From Nitratidesulfovibrio sp. (GTDB taxonomy: Bacteria > Desulfobacterota > Desulfovibrionia > Desulfovibrionales > Desulfovibrionaceae), in NCBI RefSeq assembly GCF_040373385.1, contig NZ_JBDXXH010000002.1, forward strand, positions 186,001-250,000: DNA of 64,000 bases, read 5' to 3'. Shown one piece after another: positions 57,301 to 64,000 of this stretch. Numbering within the stretch: position 1 is the stretch's first letter; each line of letters opens with the position of its first letter. Made by a program: the position numbers and the translations under genes. Below the pieces are notes generated by a model. It did no database searches. It was not told the DNA's origin and saw nothing but the letters and a program-made list of their open reading frames with translations.

Positions 57301-57897
57301 CAGGGGCAGCCCGGTGTGATCGGCCAGTTCCAGCAGCTTCTCGTTCAGCTCGTCCTGTTCCTTCAGGCCGTTGGACTGCAATTCCAGATAGAAGTTGCCG
57401 GGGTAGATGGCTTCGTAGTCGCGGGCGATGCGGATGGCGTCGTCCATGCCGCTGCGCAAGAGCGCGCGCGGCACCTGCCCGGCCAGGCAGGCGGAAAGGG
57501 CGGTGATGCCGCCCGAATACTGGCGCAGCAGGTCCATGTCCACGCGCGGCTTGTAGTGAAAGCCGTGCAGGAAGCCGTGGGTCACCAGCTTGACCAGGTT
57601 GTGGTAGCCTTCGTTGTCGCGCGCCAGCAGCACCAGGTGGTGGCGCACGCGGGCCAGTTCCGAGGTCTTGTCCGTGTGGTCGTTGGCCACGTAGACCTCG
57701 CACCCGATGATGGGCTTTATGCCGAACTGCTTGCAGGTATTGTAGAAATAGACGGCGCCGTAAAGGTTGCCGTGGTCGGTGATGGCGGCGGCGGGCATGC
57801 CGAAGTCCACCGCCTTGGCGCACAGGTCCTTCAGGCGGATGGCCCCGTCAAGCAGGCTGTATTCGGTATGGCAATGCAGATGGACGAAATCGGACAT
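54388..57897 (-). CDS. dnaE: DNA polymerase III alpha subunit
   Basis: Replicative polymerase, 1169 residues from ATG 57897. The PHP domain starts at once (FVHLHCHTEYSLLDGA), the catalytic Asp residues lie in MPDIDVDFCERRR (about residue 402), and the third in the palm follows. The helix-hairpin-helix region and OB domain come after, and the beta-clamp-binding motif is NQVSLF (about residue 910). A Gly/Asp/Glu-rich insertion (GGRNGGGGGDGSMSEEDDD, about 1060-1080) lies in the OB region and is not usual. The longer frame upstream is not DnaE-like. queD and marC follow in the same direction. Confidence 0.97.
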   Translation of the reverse strand: MSDFVHLHCHTEYSLLDGAIRLKDLCAKAVDFGMPAAAITDHGNLYGAVYFYNTCKQFGIKPIIGCEVYVANDHTDKTSELARVRHHLVLLARDNEGYHNLVKLVTHGFLHGFHYKPRVDMDLLRQYSGGITALSACLAGQVPRALLRSGMDDAIRIARDYEAIYPGNFYLELQSNGLKEQDELNEKLLELADHTGLPLVATNDCHYLEASDVEAHDVLLCIQTQAKVDDERRMRFETKELYYKSPEEMAKAFAHVPDAVANTGRIAEQCAVKFDFGKYVFPVYALPEGMTLEDEFRRLSREGLKRRLERHPNRDTIDHDLYWQRLELELNVIGQMGFPGYFLIVQDFINWAKDNGIPVGPGRGSAAGSLVAWSLRITNLDPIPYNLLFERFLNIERVSMPDIDVDFCERRRTEVIKYVGEKYGEDMVAQITTFGKMKAKAVVRDVGRALGMTFPETDRIAKLVPEDLKMTVKKAIDAEPDLAALYKTDPQIRKLLDVSMRLEGLSRHASTHAAGVVVSDKPMRDYLPLYRGKKGEIVTQFDMKMVEKVGLVKFDFLGLRTMTLVQDSLDEIARQGKTPPDLDTLSLDDAETYELYSRGDTDGIFQVESSGMRQYLRMLKPSCFDDVIAMLALYRPGPLGSGMVDEFIKRKHGEVPVTYPLPSLEDCLRDTYGVIVYQEQVMQIAQIAAGYTLGGADLLRRAMGKKNAEEMGQQRIKFVEGAQKNGVPKATADEIFDLMEKFAEYGFNKSHSAAYALISYYTAFLKVHFPTEFMAALLTSEMGNQDKLLKYVAACKDMGIAVLQPNVQASRREFTVHEGAIVFGLGGIKNVGDEAIREIVDAREEGGVFASLLDLCMRVNLRKVTKRVLESLIKGGACDCLGCTRAGMLAALDNVVSKAQKRLKDKESNQVSLFTMVPEEPAVCPGIGFDCEEQQAQEWDDDQKLRFEKEALGFFLTSHPLQPYRKELFRLRLTPLEETRDMAPGMSLKTAVLVTGIKEHMTKKGARMAFLQVEDLTASGECVFFPEPYAEFRELLKSDQPLLLEATISKQQNDDGGRNGGGGGDGSMSEEDDDIPREIKLLGDKVIPLARACGASDQPVTIDMPLPRVEAASLAALRAILERHRGPVPVNVRLVVDESECLLQFGPQWMVQPGPAFETDIAHWTEGPE

Positions 57898-58321
57898 GGA
57901 CGTTGGACGTATTCCCGACAGGGCGGCGCAGGCCGCGCGGGCGCGGTGCCTGGTCGTCTGTCTGTTCGCATGTGAATCCGGATGGTTGCCGCGTTGGATG
58001 CCGCCCTGCGGGGCGGCGGCGGTGCCGTGACGGGGATGACACACCCTAGCAGAAGGGGGACGCCCCCACAACGACGGAGTGGGGGCCTGTTCGGGCCGGA
58101 CTGGAGGCGGACTGGAGGCGGATTGGGGCCGGGCGTGCCGGGACGGATGCATGCCACGATGCCGGGGCAACGATGTCACTGCCGCCGCGCGGCTTGCCCG
58201 GCGGTTGGGGAATGCGTACAACCACGGCTGCCGCCGCAGTCAGCGGACGGCACAGGAGCCAGCCGAAGGCACAGGAGCCAGCCGAAGGCACAGGAGCCAG
58301 CCGAAGGCACAGGAGGTTGAC
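57898..58321. other. Divergent spacer between dnaE and the small membrane-protein gene
   Basis: There is no gene. Features are an inverted repeat GCCCCCAC/GTGGGGGC at 58062-58086, a near-repeat of GGCGGACTGGAG around 58090-58125 and the 19-base tandem repeat at 58250-58316. Promoters for both directions must lie here, but none is clear. Confidence 0.5.
58250..58316 (+). repeat. 19-base tandem repeat carrying the ribosome-binding site
   Basis: The unit GCACAGGAGCCAGCCGAAG occurs three times exactly (58250-58306), and a partial fourth copy, GCACAGGAGG, supplies the Shine-Dalgarno sequence of the gene at 58322. Each unit carries CAGGAG, so four potential ribosome-binding sites stand in a row. 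Confidence 0.9.
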
Positions 58322-58633
58322 GTGTTCGACGTGACCATGGCCCATGCGGCCACCGCAGCCACCGTGGCAACGGATGCGGGGCTGGGGGGGCTGGTTCTGG
58401 AGAAAGCGGGGCAGTACGTCCTGATCATTGCCTTTTTCGGGTCCATCATCTGGTTTCTGCGCTTTCTGTACGGACCCAAGGGCATATTCCGCGACCCGGC
58501 TTGGGACCGCTGGAACGACGAGGCCCGGCGCGATGACGCCCGGCGCGAGGCAGAGCTTGCGGCACGGGGCGACAGCGCCGAAGCGGGGCCGGATGTATCG
58601 GCGCCCGTGTCCCCGGAAGGGGAGCGGCGGTGA
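58322..58633 (+). CDS. Small single-span membrane protein
   Basis: 103 residues from GTG 58322, placed 5 bases after AGGAGG; ATG at 58337 is an alternative. One membrane helix is clear (AGQYVLIIAFFGSIIWFLRFLYG, about residues 28-50), with a short Ala/Thr-rich N-terminal part and a charged Arg/Asp/Glu/Ala-rich C-terminal tail. The sequence after the helix, GPKGIFRDPAWDRWN, looks conserved in character, but I cannot name a family. Its stop overlaps the HD-domain gene (GTGA), so the two are co-translated. Confidence 0.75.
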   Translation: MFDVTMAHAATAATVATDAGLGGLVLEKAGQYVLIIAFFGSIIWFLRFLYGPKGIFRDPAWDRWNDEARRDDARREAELAARGDSAEAGPDVSAPVSPEGERR

Positions 58634-59505
58634 GCATGGACGCCCAGCGTGACATTTCCCGGCACGAGGCGTGGTTCGGCCAGTACGTGGACCGCTTCCT
58701 GACCGGTGATGCGGCGCATGACGCGCACATCGAACTCAAGCGCGAACATTCCCTGCTGGTGCTGGGCAATGCCCGCGTCATCGTGGCCGAGGCCGTGGCG
58801 GCGGGGATCATGGACGTGGTCAGCGCCCGCGCGGCACTGCTGGGCGCGCTGTACCACGACATCGGGCGGTTTTTGCAGTATCGGCGCTGGCAGACCTTCA
58901 GCGATGCGCGCTCTACCAACCACGGCCTGCTGGGCGGGCGCGTCCTGAACGAGGAACGTCCCCTGCACGACGAGGCCCCGGCCGTGCGCCACCTGGCCGC
59001 CTGCGCCGTGGTGCTGCACAACCGCTTTGCCATTCCGACCGGGGTTTCGCCGCGTGCACGCCAGGTGACCCGCGTGGTGCGCGACGCCGACAAGCTGGAC
59101 ATTTTCCGGTTGCTGGCTGTCCACATGGAACCCGGTGCCCCCCGCGACGACGTGGTGGTAATGCACCTGCCGGAAGTGCAGGGTGCGTGGAGCCCCGCCG
59201 TGCTGGACGCGGTGCGGGCCGGGCGTCTGGCCAGCTATGCGGACATGCGCTGCCTGAACGATTTTCGCATCCTGCTGTGCGGCTGGAGCTTCGACCTGGG
59301 TTTTACCGCCTCGCGCAGGCTGCTGCGCGAATCCGGTTGGGTGGAGCAGATGCTGGGTTGGCTGCCTTCGCCGGACGAGGTGCCGGAAATGGCCGAGTTG
59401 CGCTGCCGGGTACTGGCGGCGCTGCACGACGAGAGCGACATGACGGACTGCCGCCCCGGCATGACGGACGATGCGGCGGAAACGCCGGAATCGCTGGTCC
59501 CGTAA
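58630..59505 (+). CDS. HD-domain phosphohydrolase
   Basis: 291 residues. The HD metal site is visible: His near residue 40 (KREHSLLVLGNA), His76-Asp77 (YHDIGRF), then His in STNHGLLGG and Asp in VRDADKLDIFRLL. Such proteins hydrolyse nucleotides or cyclic nucleotides; the substrate cannot be told. It starts with GTG 58630 overlapping the previous stop (GTGA), with GGGGAG 5 bases before; ATG 58636 is possible. The C-terminal 20 residues are Asp/Thr-rich and unconserved. Confidence 0.9.
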   Translation: MSMDAQRDISRHEAWFGQYVDRFLTGDAAHDAHIELKREHSLLVLGNARVIVAEAVAAGIMDVVSARAALLGALYHDIGRFLQYRRWQTFSDARSTNHGLLGGRVLNEERPLHDEAPAVRHLAACAVVLHNRFAIPTGVSPRARQVTRVVRDADKLDIFRLLAVHMEPGAPRDDVVVMHLPEVQGAWSPAVLDAVRAGRLASYADMRCLNDFRILLCGWSFDLGFTASRRLLRESGWVEQMLGWLPSPDEVPEMAELRCRVLAALHDESDMTDCRPGMTDDAAETPESLVP

Positions 59506-59593
59506 CCCTGTGCCGGGAGCGGGTGGGGCGTTGTATGCCCGCCGCATCTTTTCCGGTGTGCCGTCCCGCGTTCCCCGACATCCTGGAATTTCC

Positions 59594-60373
59594 ATGACCA
59601 CCGACCCTTACGCCCGCATCGCGCAATGGTACGACCTGTTGCTGAACCCCGTGCTGGACGGGGTGCGCCGGGCCGTGGCCGACGTCTGCCGCGCCGAGGG
59701 GCTGCGGCGGGTGCTGGATGCCTGCTGCGGCACCGGGCGGCAATGCGCGGTGCTGCGCGGTGCGGGCGTGTCCTGCATTGGCGCGGACCTTTCCCCGGCC
59801 ATGCTGGGCGCGGCCCGGTCGGCCATCCGCGTGGCCCGGCCTTGCGAACGCGACGCGGCCAGTGGGGGCGGTTGCCCGCCGCCCGCCGGCACCCGGCCAT
59901 CCGGCACGTCGCATGCGGTACCGCTTGCCGCATCGTCCCCTTCGTCATTGCCTTTTTTGCGGTCCCCCCTGTTCCCCCTGTTTCCGCTGTTTCCGCTGTT
60001 GCGCGCCGATGCGCGCGTGCTGCCTTTCGCGGATAATGCCTTTGACGCGGTGGTGCTGTCGCTGGCCCTGCACGAGATGCCGGAGGCCACGGGCAACGCG
60101 GCCCTGGCCGATGCCCTGCGCGTGGCCCCGCGCGTGCTGCTGGCGGACTACCGGCTGGCGGAACGCAACCTGGACCTGCCCGCCGCCCTGTTCGTGCACC
60201 TGCCGGAACGGCTGGCCGGGGCAGAGCATTATCGCAATTTCCGGGGGTTCATGGCCCGTGGCGGGGTGGAGGGGCTGGCGCAGCGGGCCGGGTTGACCGT
60301 CATCCGCCGTGAACGGCTGTTCGGCGGGGCCGGGGCGCTGCTGCTGGCGGAGCGGAACAGCCGGGCGGAGTGA
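59594..60373 (+). CDS. SAM-dependent methyltransferase, class I
   Basis: 259 residues from ATG 59594. Motif I is RRVLDACCGTGRQ (residues 38-50), then CIGADLSPAML, and RADARVLPFADNAFDAVVLSLALHEMP gives the motifs that follow. Between motifs I and II there is an insertion of about 60 residues rich in Pro, Ser and Phe-Pro-Leu units, made partly by a 9-base repeat, which is not normal for the fold. The substrate is unknown; the overall pattern is that of small-molecule or quinone-type methyltransferases. It lies 88 bases after the HD-domain gene. Confidence 0.88.
   Translation: MTTDPYARIAQWYDLLLNPVLDGVRRAVADVCRAEGLRRVLDACCGTGRQCAVLRGAGVSCIGADLSPAMLGAARSAIRVARPCERDAASGGGCPPPAGTRPSGTSHAVPLAASSPSSLPFLRSPLFPLFPLFPLLRADARVLPFADNAFDAVVLSLALHEMPEATGNAALADALRVAPRVLLADYRLAERNLDLPAALFVHLPERLAGAEHYRNFRGFMARGGVEGLAQRAGLTVIRRERLFGGAGALLLAERNSRAE
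59969..60001 (+). repeat. 9-base in-frame repeat in the methyltransferase gene
   Basis: CTGTTCCCC, CTGTTTCCG, CTGTTTCCG and a partial CTGTTG encode Phe-Pro-Leu repeats inside the insertion between SAM motifs. Confidence 0.75.
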
Positions 60374-60480
60374 CGGCGGGGCTGGCATGCTGGAAGGCAC
60401 CATGCTCGCTGTATGCCTCTCCGGGCCTGTTCTGGTTCTGCTTCATACCTGACGCGCAACCATCTTTCATTCTCGCCTCC

Positions 60481-60518
60481 AACGCGAAACGCCCGGTCGA
60501 AGCCGGGCGTTTCGCGTT
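60481..60518. terminator. Bidirectional hairpin between convergent genes
   Basis: A perfect 16-bp stem (60481-60496 with 60503-60518) with a 6-base loop between the methyltransferase and the minus-strand gene. It begins AACGCGAAA and ends TTTCGCGTT, so each direction ends with a few T residues. Confidence 0.7.
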
Positions 60519-60566
60519 GGTGTGCGTGCGTGTGCAGTGCCCGCCATAGCGGCAGGGCCGCGTGCG

Positions 60567-61139
60567 TCATTCCTGGGCGGTGTCCTCTCCGGTGGCGGCG
60601 GCGGGCACGGCGGCCACCAGGTCCAGCGTTGGCTGGGTTACCCGGCCCTCGGCCAGAAGGCGCTGGCGGGCGTCGGCCACGCGCAGGATGGACAGGGGCG
60701 TTGCCAGCAGCGGCACCAGGCCAGAGGTCAGGGCATCGCGGTAGTAGGCGGTGTCCTCGTGCTTGCCGAGGAACTCGCGCAGGGTGGAGTCGAGGGAATA
60801 GCCCTCTTCCGTGAAGGCCTCGTCGAAGGCGCGGTACATGTCCAGCCGCAGCCCCTCGCCCGTGAATTTGGGCCCGGTGGCCGTGCCGGTCAGCACGCCC
60901 AGCAGCCCTTGCACCACCGCCTGTTGCCCGGCAGTGACAGCCTTGTTCTGCACCCGCTCGAAAACCGGCTTGGTGCAGCTTTCGCGCGGGGGGCAGACCC
61001 GCCCGGCGCAGGCGGCGCACAGGGCCGCGGCAAGCAGCAGCGCGAGGACGGCGGCGCGGGGGATGCCGGAACGTCTTGGGGATGCGCAACAACGAGCGGT
61101 GCGAACGGTGTTGGCGGCGAATTCGGGGGATGGGGACAT
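60567..61139 (-). CDS. Exported protein of unknown function
   Basis: 190 residues from ATG 61139, supported by AGGAG 7 bases upstream. A hydrophobic segment (AAVLALLLAAALCAACAG, about residues 29-46) after a basic N-terminus is a signal peptide or lipoprotein signal; LCAAC is a poor lipobox, so lipidation is uncertain. The mature part is helical, with FERVQNKAVTAGQQAVVQGLLGVLTG and a later SLDSTLREFLGKHEDTAYYRDALTSG segment. I do not recognise a family. It stands alone, facing the methyltransferase. Confidence 0.8.
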   Translation of the reverse strand: MSPSPEFAANTVRTARCCASPRRSGIPRAAVLALLLAAALCAACAGRVCPPRESCTKPVFERVQNKAVTAGQQAVVQGLLGVLTGTATGPKFTGEGLRLDMYRAFDEAFTEEGYSLDSTLREFLGKHEDTAYYRDALTSGLVPLLATPLSILRVADARQRLLAEGRVTQPTLDLVAAVPAAATGEDTAQE

Positions 61140-61250
61140 TGCAGACTCCTGTGGATGCGATGCGGCTGGGCCGGGTGTGGGAGGTTGCCCGCCGGGTTCG
61201 CGGCGAGCGGCTGGGGCAGGCTGTCCCGCAGCGCAGACCGCGACGTGGCG

Positions 61251-61288
61251 TGACATGTCATGGCATGTACGCATATTTGTACATGTCA
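61251..61288 (+). promoter_or_regulatory. Operator of the toxin-antitoxin pair
   Basis: It contains the palindrome TGACATGTCA (61251-61260) and an inverted repeat CATGTAC-N8-GTACATG (61264-61285), both just upstream of the antitoxin gene. Antitoxins of this family repress their own operon through such sites. Confidence 0.65.
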
Positions 61289-61299
61289 GGAGGATCGCC

Positions 61300-61563
61300 A
61301 TGTCTGAAGCCATCACGTACTCCGAAGCCCGGCAGAACCTTGCCCAGACCATGGAGCGGGTGTGCGATTCGCACCAGCCCATTATCATCACCCGCCAGAA
61401 GGCTCGCTCCGTGGTGCTGATGTCGCTGGAAGACTACTCCAGCATACTGGAGACCGCCTATCTTCTCCAGTCCCCCGCCAATGCCGCGCGCCTGCGCGCC
61501 TCTTTGTCCGCTGCCGATGCCGGTGAGGCGGAACCCCGCGAGCTTGTGGACGCCGGGGTTTGA
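61300..61563 (+). CDS. yefM: Antitoxin of the YefM/Phd family
   Basis: 87 residues, starting at ATG 61300 after AGGAGG. The N-terminus MSEAITYSEARQNLAQTMERV is the YefM DNA-binding part, and PIIITRQKARSVVLMSLEDYSSILETAYLLQSPANAARL (bases about 61375-61490) is the conserved core up to the toxin-binding tail. The toxin gene starts one base after the stop. It neutralises YoeB and autoregulates with it. Confidence 0.93.
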   Translation: MSEAITYSEARQNLAQTMERVCDSHQPIIITRQKARSVVLMSLEDYSSILETAYLLQSPANAARLRASLSAADAGEAEPRELVDAGV

Positions 61564-61564
61564 C

Positions 61565-61825
61565 GTGCTTCTCGCCTGGCCGCCGCAAGCCTGGGAGGAC
61601 TATCTATACTGGCAGGCCACGGATGCGCGCGTCGTGAAGCGGGTCAACGAACTCGTCCGGGACGCCCTGCGCACTCCGTTTTCCGGACTGGGCAAGCCGG
61701 AACCGCTCCGGTTTGATCTTGCGGGATGCTGGTTGCGCCGCATCGACCGTGAACACCGGCTGGTCTACAGGCTGGACGAGAAAGCGTCCGCGCTTGTCGT
61801 CCTGCAATGCCGGTATCATTACTAG
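61565..61825 (+). CDS. yoeB: Toxin of the YoeB/Txe family
   Basis: Ribosome-dependent mRNA endonuclease. It has 86 residues from GTG 61565 (LLAWPPQAWEDYLYWQATD), against 84 in E. coli. The catalytic residues fall at Glu46 (KPEPLRF), Arg65 (DREHRLVY) and the C-terminal His85-Tyr86 (CRYHY), so the enzyme appears active. It follows the antitoxin by one base without its own ribosome-binding site, so it depends on coupled translation. Confidence 0.94.
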   Translation: MLLAWPPQAWEDYLYWQATDARVVKRVNELVRDALRTPFSGLGKPEPLRFDLAGCWLRRIDREHRLVYRLDEKASALVVLQCRYHY

Positions 61826-61909
61826 CCATTTTCACGCGCTGCGCGCTGTGGCGCTTTCCGTTTTGCCACTTCGCACAAAATCCGTTTCCGGGCCATTGCC
61901 GTATTCCGG

Positions 61910-62650
61910 CTATCCCCTGCCGTCCATTTCGGCCACTTCATCCAGCCCCAATCGGATCATCAAATCCCCGCAGTCGGCGGCCACCACGTGCGCTCCGGCG
62001 TCGTGCAGGGCGTGGGCCGGGCTTTCGCCGCTGGTTACCCCGGCAGTCAGGGTGCCCGCGCGGTGCCCGGTCACGATGTCCATGGGGTGGTCGCCCACCA
62101 TCAGGGCCTCGCCGGGCGAACGGCCCAGCGCGTCCAGCGCGCGCAGCAGGTGGTCCGGGTCGGGCTTCACGCTGGGCACGTCGTCGCGGGTGAGCAGGCA
62201 AGGGCACAGGGTATCCACGTCGGGAAACACGGCCCGCACCGCCTCCGGGCAGTTGCGGGTCACGATGGCCACGGACACGTCCAGTGCGGCCAGCGCGGCC
62301 AGCATGGGCCGGGTGAACGGAAACAGGTTGCCCCGTGCGGCGGCCTCCACCTCCACGCGGCGGATGGCGGCGTGGGCATCGGCATGCAGGGCGTCGGCGC
62401 GGGCGCGGTGGCCGTGCGTTGCCAGCAGGGCCGCCACGTGGGCGATCCACTCCATTACCGGCAGGTCGCGTCTGTCAGGCAGGTCCTGCGGATGTGCGCG
62501 CTGCGGCAGCTCCAGATATGGCCGCATGGCCTCTGCCACGGCGCGGCGCATCACGCCGAAATCCAGCGTGGGCGCGGCAAGGGTGCCGTCGAAATCGAAC
62601 ACCACGGCGCGCACGGCCACTCCGGTGCAATACAGCGTTCGGGGGGGCAT
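61910..62650 (-). CDS. HAD-superfamily phosphatase
   Basis: 246 residues. Motif I is VVFDFDGTLAAP (about residues 16-27; nucleophile Asp19-21 region), motif II is VAIVTRNC, motif III Lys is in SVKPDPDH and motif IV is LMVGDHPMDI. The cap domain between I and II is helical, as in phosphoglycolate-phosphatase-like enzymes. The ATG at 62650 overlaps the stop of the upstream gene (TGATG) and has no ribosome-binding site, so it is translated by coupling. The substrate is unknown. Confidence 0.9.
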   Translation of the reverse strand: MPPRTLYCTGVAVRAVVFDFDGTLAAPTLDFGVMRRAVAEAMRPYLELPQRAHPQDLPDRRDLPVMEWIAHVAALLATHGHRARADALHADAHAAIRRVEVEAAARGNLFPFTRPMLAALAALDVSVAIVTRNCPEAVRAVFPDVDTLCPCLLTRDDVPSVKPDPDHLLRALDALGRSPGEALMVGDHPMDIVTGHRAGTLTAGVTSGESPAHALHDAGAHVVAADCGDLMIRLGLDEVAEMDGRG

Positions 62651-63861
62651 CACTGGAACGGGGCCAGCCCCGGCAGGTTCAACTGGGGCTTGGGCTGGAC
62701 CGGCGCGGGCCAGGCATCGTTGACCGGCACCACCAGTGTTGCCGGGTGAAAGCTGGACCAGGCGAACCACATGGCGTTGACGGGTATCAACTCGTTCAGC
62801 ACGGCGCCCTTCATGGGGCCGGCCTCGGCCTTGCCGTCGATGGACCATTCGCTGCCGCTCTCGGTGTCCACCAGTCGGTTGGAACTGCCTTTCTTCAGCG
62901 CGAAGGTGGCGGGTTTGCCCCACACCGTGCGGTCGTACACCCGGATCACGTCCAGCCGCCTGTCCACCACGGCCAGCAGCGGCGTGGGGCCCTGGTCGAT
63001 GTTGGCCACGCCGTCCTTGCGCACGGCGGGCACGTCGATGGCCAGTTGCTGGCCCTGCATGTCCATGCCGAGGATGGGCGTCTTGGGTTTCATGCGCCTG
63101 TCCAGCTTGGGCACGGGGTGCATGATGCGGTCGTCGTCGTAATAGGTGCCGGGCAGCAGGTACGAGCCGTAGGGATCCTTGCCGTACGAACGGCGGATGG
63201 CCGTGGGGGTGGCCAGCACCCTGGCATCGGGCAGGGCGGCGCGCGCCAGCCCCCAGGTGGTCCACCAGGCGGGAATGCGTTGCAGCACCTTGCCGCGCAG
63301 GGGACCGTCGATGGCAATGCCCAGCAGTTGCGACCACAGGCTGCCGCTGGCCCTGTCGAACAGCACGGTGTTGTTGTGCAGCAGGCGCCCATCCACGCCG
63401 AAGGTGGTCATGAACCGGCCCGCCTGGCCCTTGTACGCGGCCAGCACGCCGGTGAGCGGGCTGTAGGTGATGCAGAAGGTGGCGTCGCCCACAACTTCGT
63501 TGATGACCTCGTGCCAGACCATGATGCGCTGGGGGTAGATGCGCGGGCCGTCGGGCAGGCGCACCACGAAGACCGGCTCCGGGTCCTCCAGGCTGAGGGC
63601 GGCGCTGATGGTGGTGGTGTATTCCGGGCGGTACAGGGCGGGAATGGCGTCCGGCTTGACCCCGGTTTCCAGCAGTTGCCCGGCCAGTTGCTTCAGGTCG
63701 TCGTCGGTGCGCGGACCGGCGGCGGCGGGCACCGCAAGGCACAACAGGGCGGCAAGGCAGGCCGCAATCAGGCCGATTCGCCCGATCAGGTCGATTCGTC
63801 CGATCAGCCCGGCGCGGTATGGCGGAAAGATGGCGCCGTGTGGTTGCATCCGTTGCCGCAT
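62650..63861 (-). CDS. DUF3179-family exported protein
   Basis: 403 residues, with AAGGAG 10 bases before ATG 63861. A long N-terminal region with an 18-base DNA repeat (Leu-Ile-Gly-Arg-Ile units) leads into the signal segment (LIAACLAALLCLAVPAAAG, about 31-49). The domain has RIYPQRIMVWHEVINEVVGD, ATFCITYSPLTGVLAAY and VWGKPATFALKKGSSNRLVDTESGSEW, which match DUF3179. The function of this family is not established. The HAD phosphatase gene overlaps its stop by one base. Confidence 0.88.
   Translation of the reverse strand: MRQRMQPHGAIFPPYRAGLIGRIDLIGRIGLIAACLAALLCLAVPAAAGPRTDDDLKQLAGQLLETGVKPDAIPALYRPEYTTTISAALSLEDPEPVFVVRLPDGPRIYPQRIMVWHEVINEVVGDATFCITYSPLTGVLAAYKGQAGRFMTTFGVDGRLLHNNTVLFDRASGSLWSQLLGIAIDGPLRGKVLQRIPAWWTTWGLARAALPDARVLATPTAIRRSYGKDPYGSYLLPGTYYDDDRIMHPVPKLDRRMKPKTPILGMDMQGQQLAIDVPAVRKDGVANIDQGPTPLLAVVDRRLDVIRVYDRTVWGKPATFALKKGSSNRLVDTESGSEWSIDGKAEAGPMKGAVLNELIPVNAMWFAWSSFHPATLVVPVNDAWPAPVQPKPQLNLPGLAPFQ
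63770..63805 (-). repeat. 18-base in-frame duplication in the DUF3179 gene
   Basis: AGGCCGATTCGCCCGATC and AGGTCGATTCGTCCGATC are in tandem on the plus strand with two differences. They encode a repeated Leu-Ile-Gly-Arg-Ile unit before the signal helix. Confidence 0.75.
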
Positions 63862-64000
63862 GTGTTAGGTTCTCCTTGGCTGACAGCATGTTGCGCGGGC
63901 GGATCGCCCCCGGCATGCGTGGCGGGCGCGCGACGGCGGCCTGTCCCGAAGCGTGGGCCGCAAACCATGGCCCGGAAGAGCGGCGCGCGCGGCCGATGCA

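Noticed and set aside
54409..57975. An open frame of 1188 codons on the plus strand opposite dnaE
   Set aside because: It is the antisense shadow of a GC-rich gene; its translation is Gly/Val/His/Gln-rich without any motif, whereas dnaE on the other strand has all polymerase motifs.
58250..58316. The 19-base tandem repeats as a CRISPR array
   Set aside because: The copies are directly adjacent without spacers.

Overview
The window is a GC-rich bacterial chromosome segment of about 64 kb and has the look of a sulfate-reducing Desulfovibrionaceae genome (Desulfovibrio/Nitratidesulfovibrio type). This rests on a periplasmic [FeFe] hydrogenase (large subunit without its own export signal, Tat-signal small subunit) with its HydEFG maturation genes and an aspartate ammonia-lyase, a selenocysteine-containing SelD, and a gene order (ribosomal block, selD, tig-clpP-clpX-lon, zur-znu, ispG-proS, dxs) that I recall from Desulfovibrio vulgaris. 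The genus is inference; no 16S gene is present.

Layout. 1-1712: 3' part of fusA, then a terminator and a gene-free, hairpin-rich 700-base spacer. 2498-16639: one long ribosomal block (S10, spc and alpha operons) with secY, map and rpoA, ended by a strong terminator. 16795-19935: an unrecognised Ala/Ser-rich protein, then lysR-selD on the minus strand; selD is read through an in-frame TGA as selenocysteine. 20269-27056: tRNA-Leu(TAG), tig, clpP, clpX, lon (protein folding and quality control), with unusual repeats between the genes. 27459-29354 (minus): three secreted or membrane proteins, two of them FlgO-like. 30013-37370: [FeFe] hydrogenase cluster, TM1266-like regulator, hydG, aspA, hydE, hydF, hydA, hydB. 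37823-41146 (minus): znuA-znuC-znuB-zur, with a perfect 8-3-8 palindrome upstream as the probable Zur box. 41534-50471: ispG, proS, then xseA, an M23 peptidase, xseB, ispA and dxs, so isoprenoid precursor synthesis is linked to DNA repair genes. 50615-57897 (minus): a chemoreceptor, marC, queD and dnaE. 58322-60373: a small membrane protein, an HD-domain protein and a methyltransferase. 60567-63861: a secreted protein of unknown function, a YefM-YoeB type toxin-antitoxin pair, a HAD phosphatase and a DUF3179 protein.

Most of the window is conserved housekeeping sequence. The less ordinary parts are the recoded selD, the hydrogenase cluster with its built-in ammonia-lyase, a family of long intergenic hairpins with a shared tail, a tandem repeat that carries the Shine-Dalgarno sequence of a small membrane-protein gene, and a recurring pattern of in-frame 9-base repeats in poorly conserved parts of six unrelated proteins. 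I found no CRISPR array, insertion sequence, prophage or rRNA gene.
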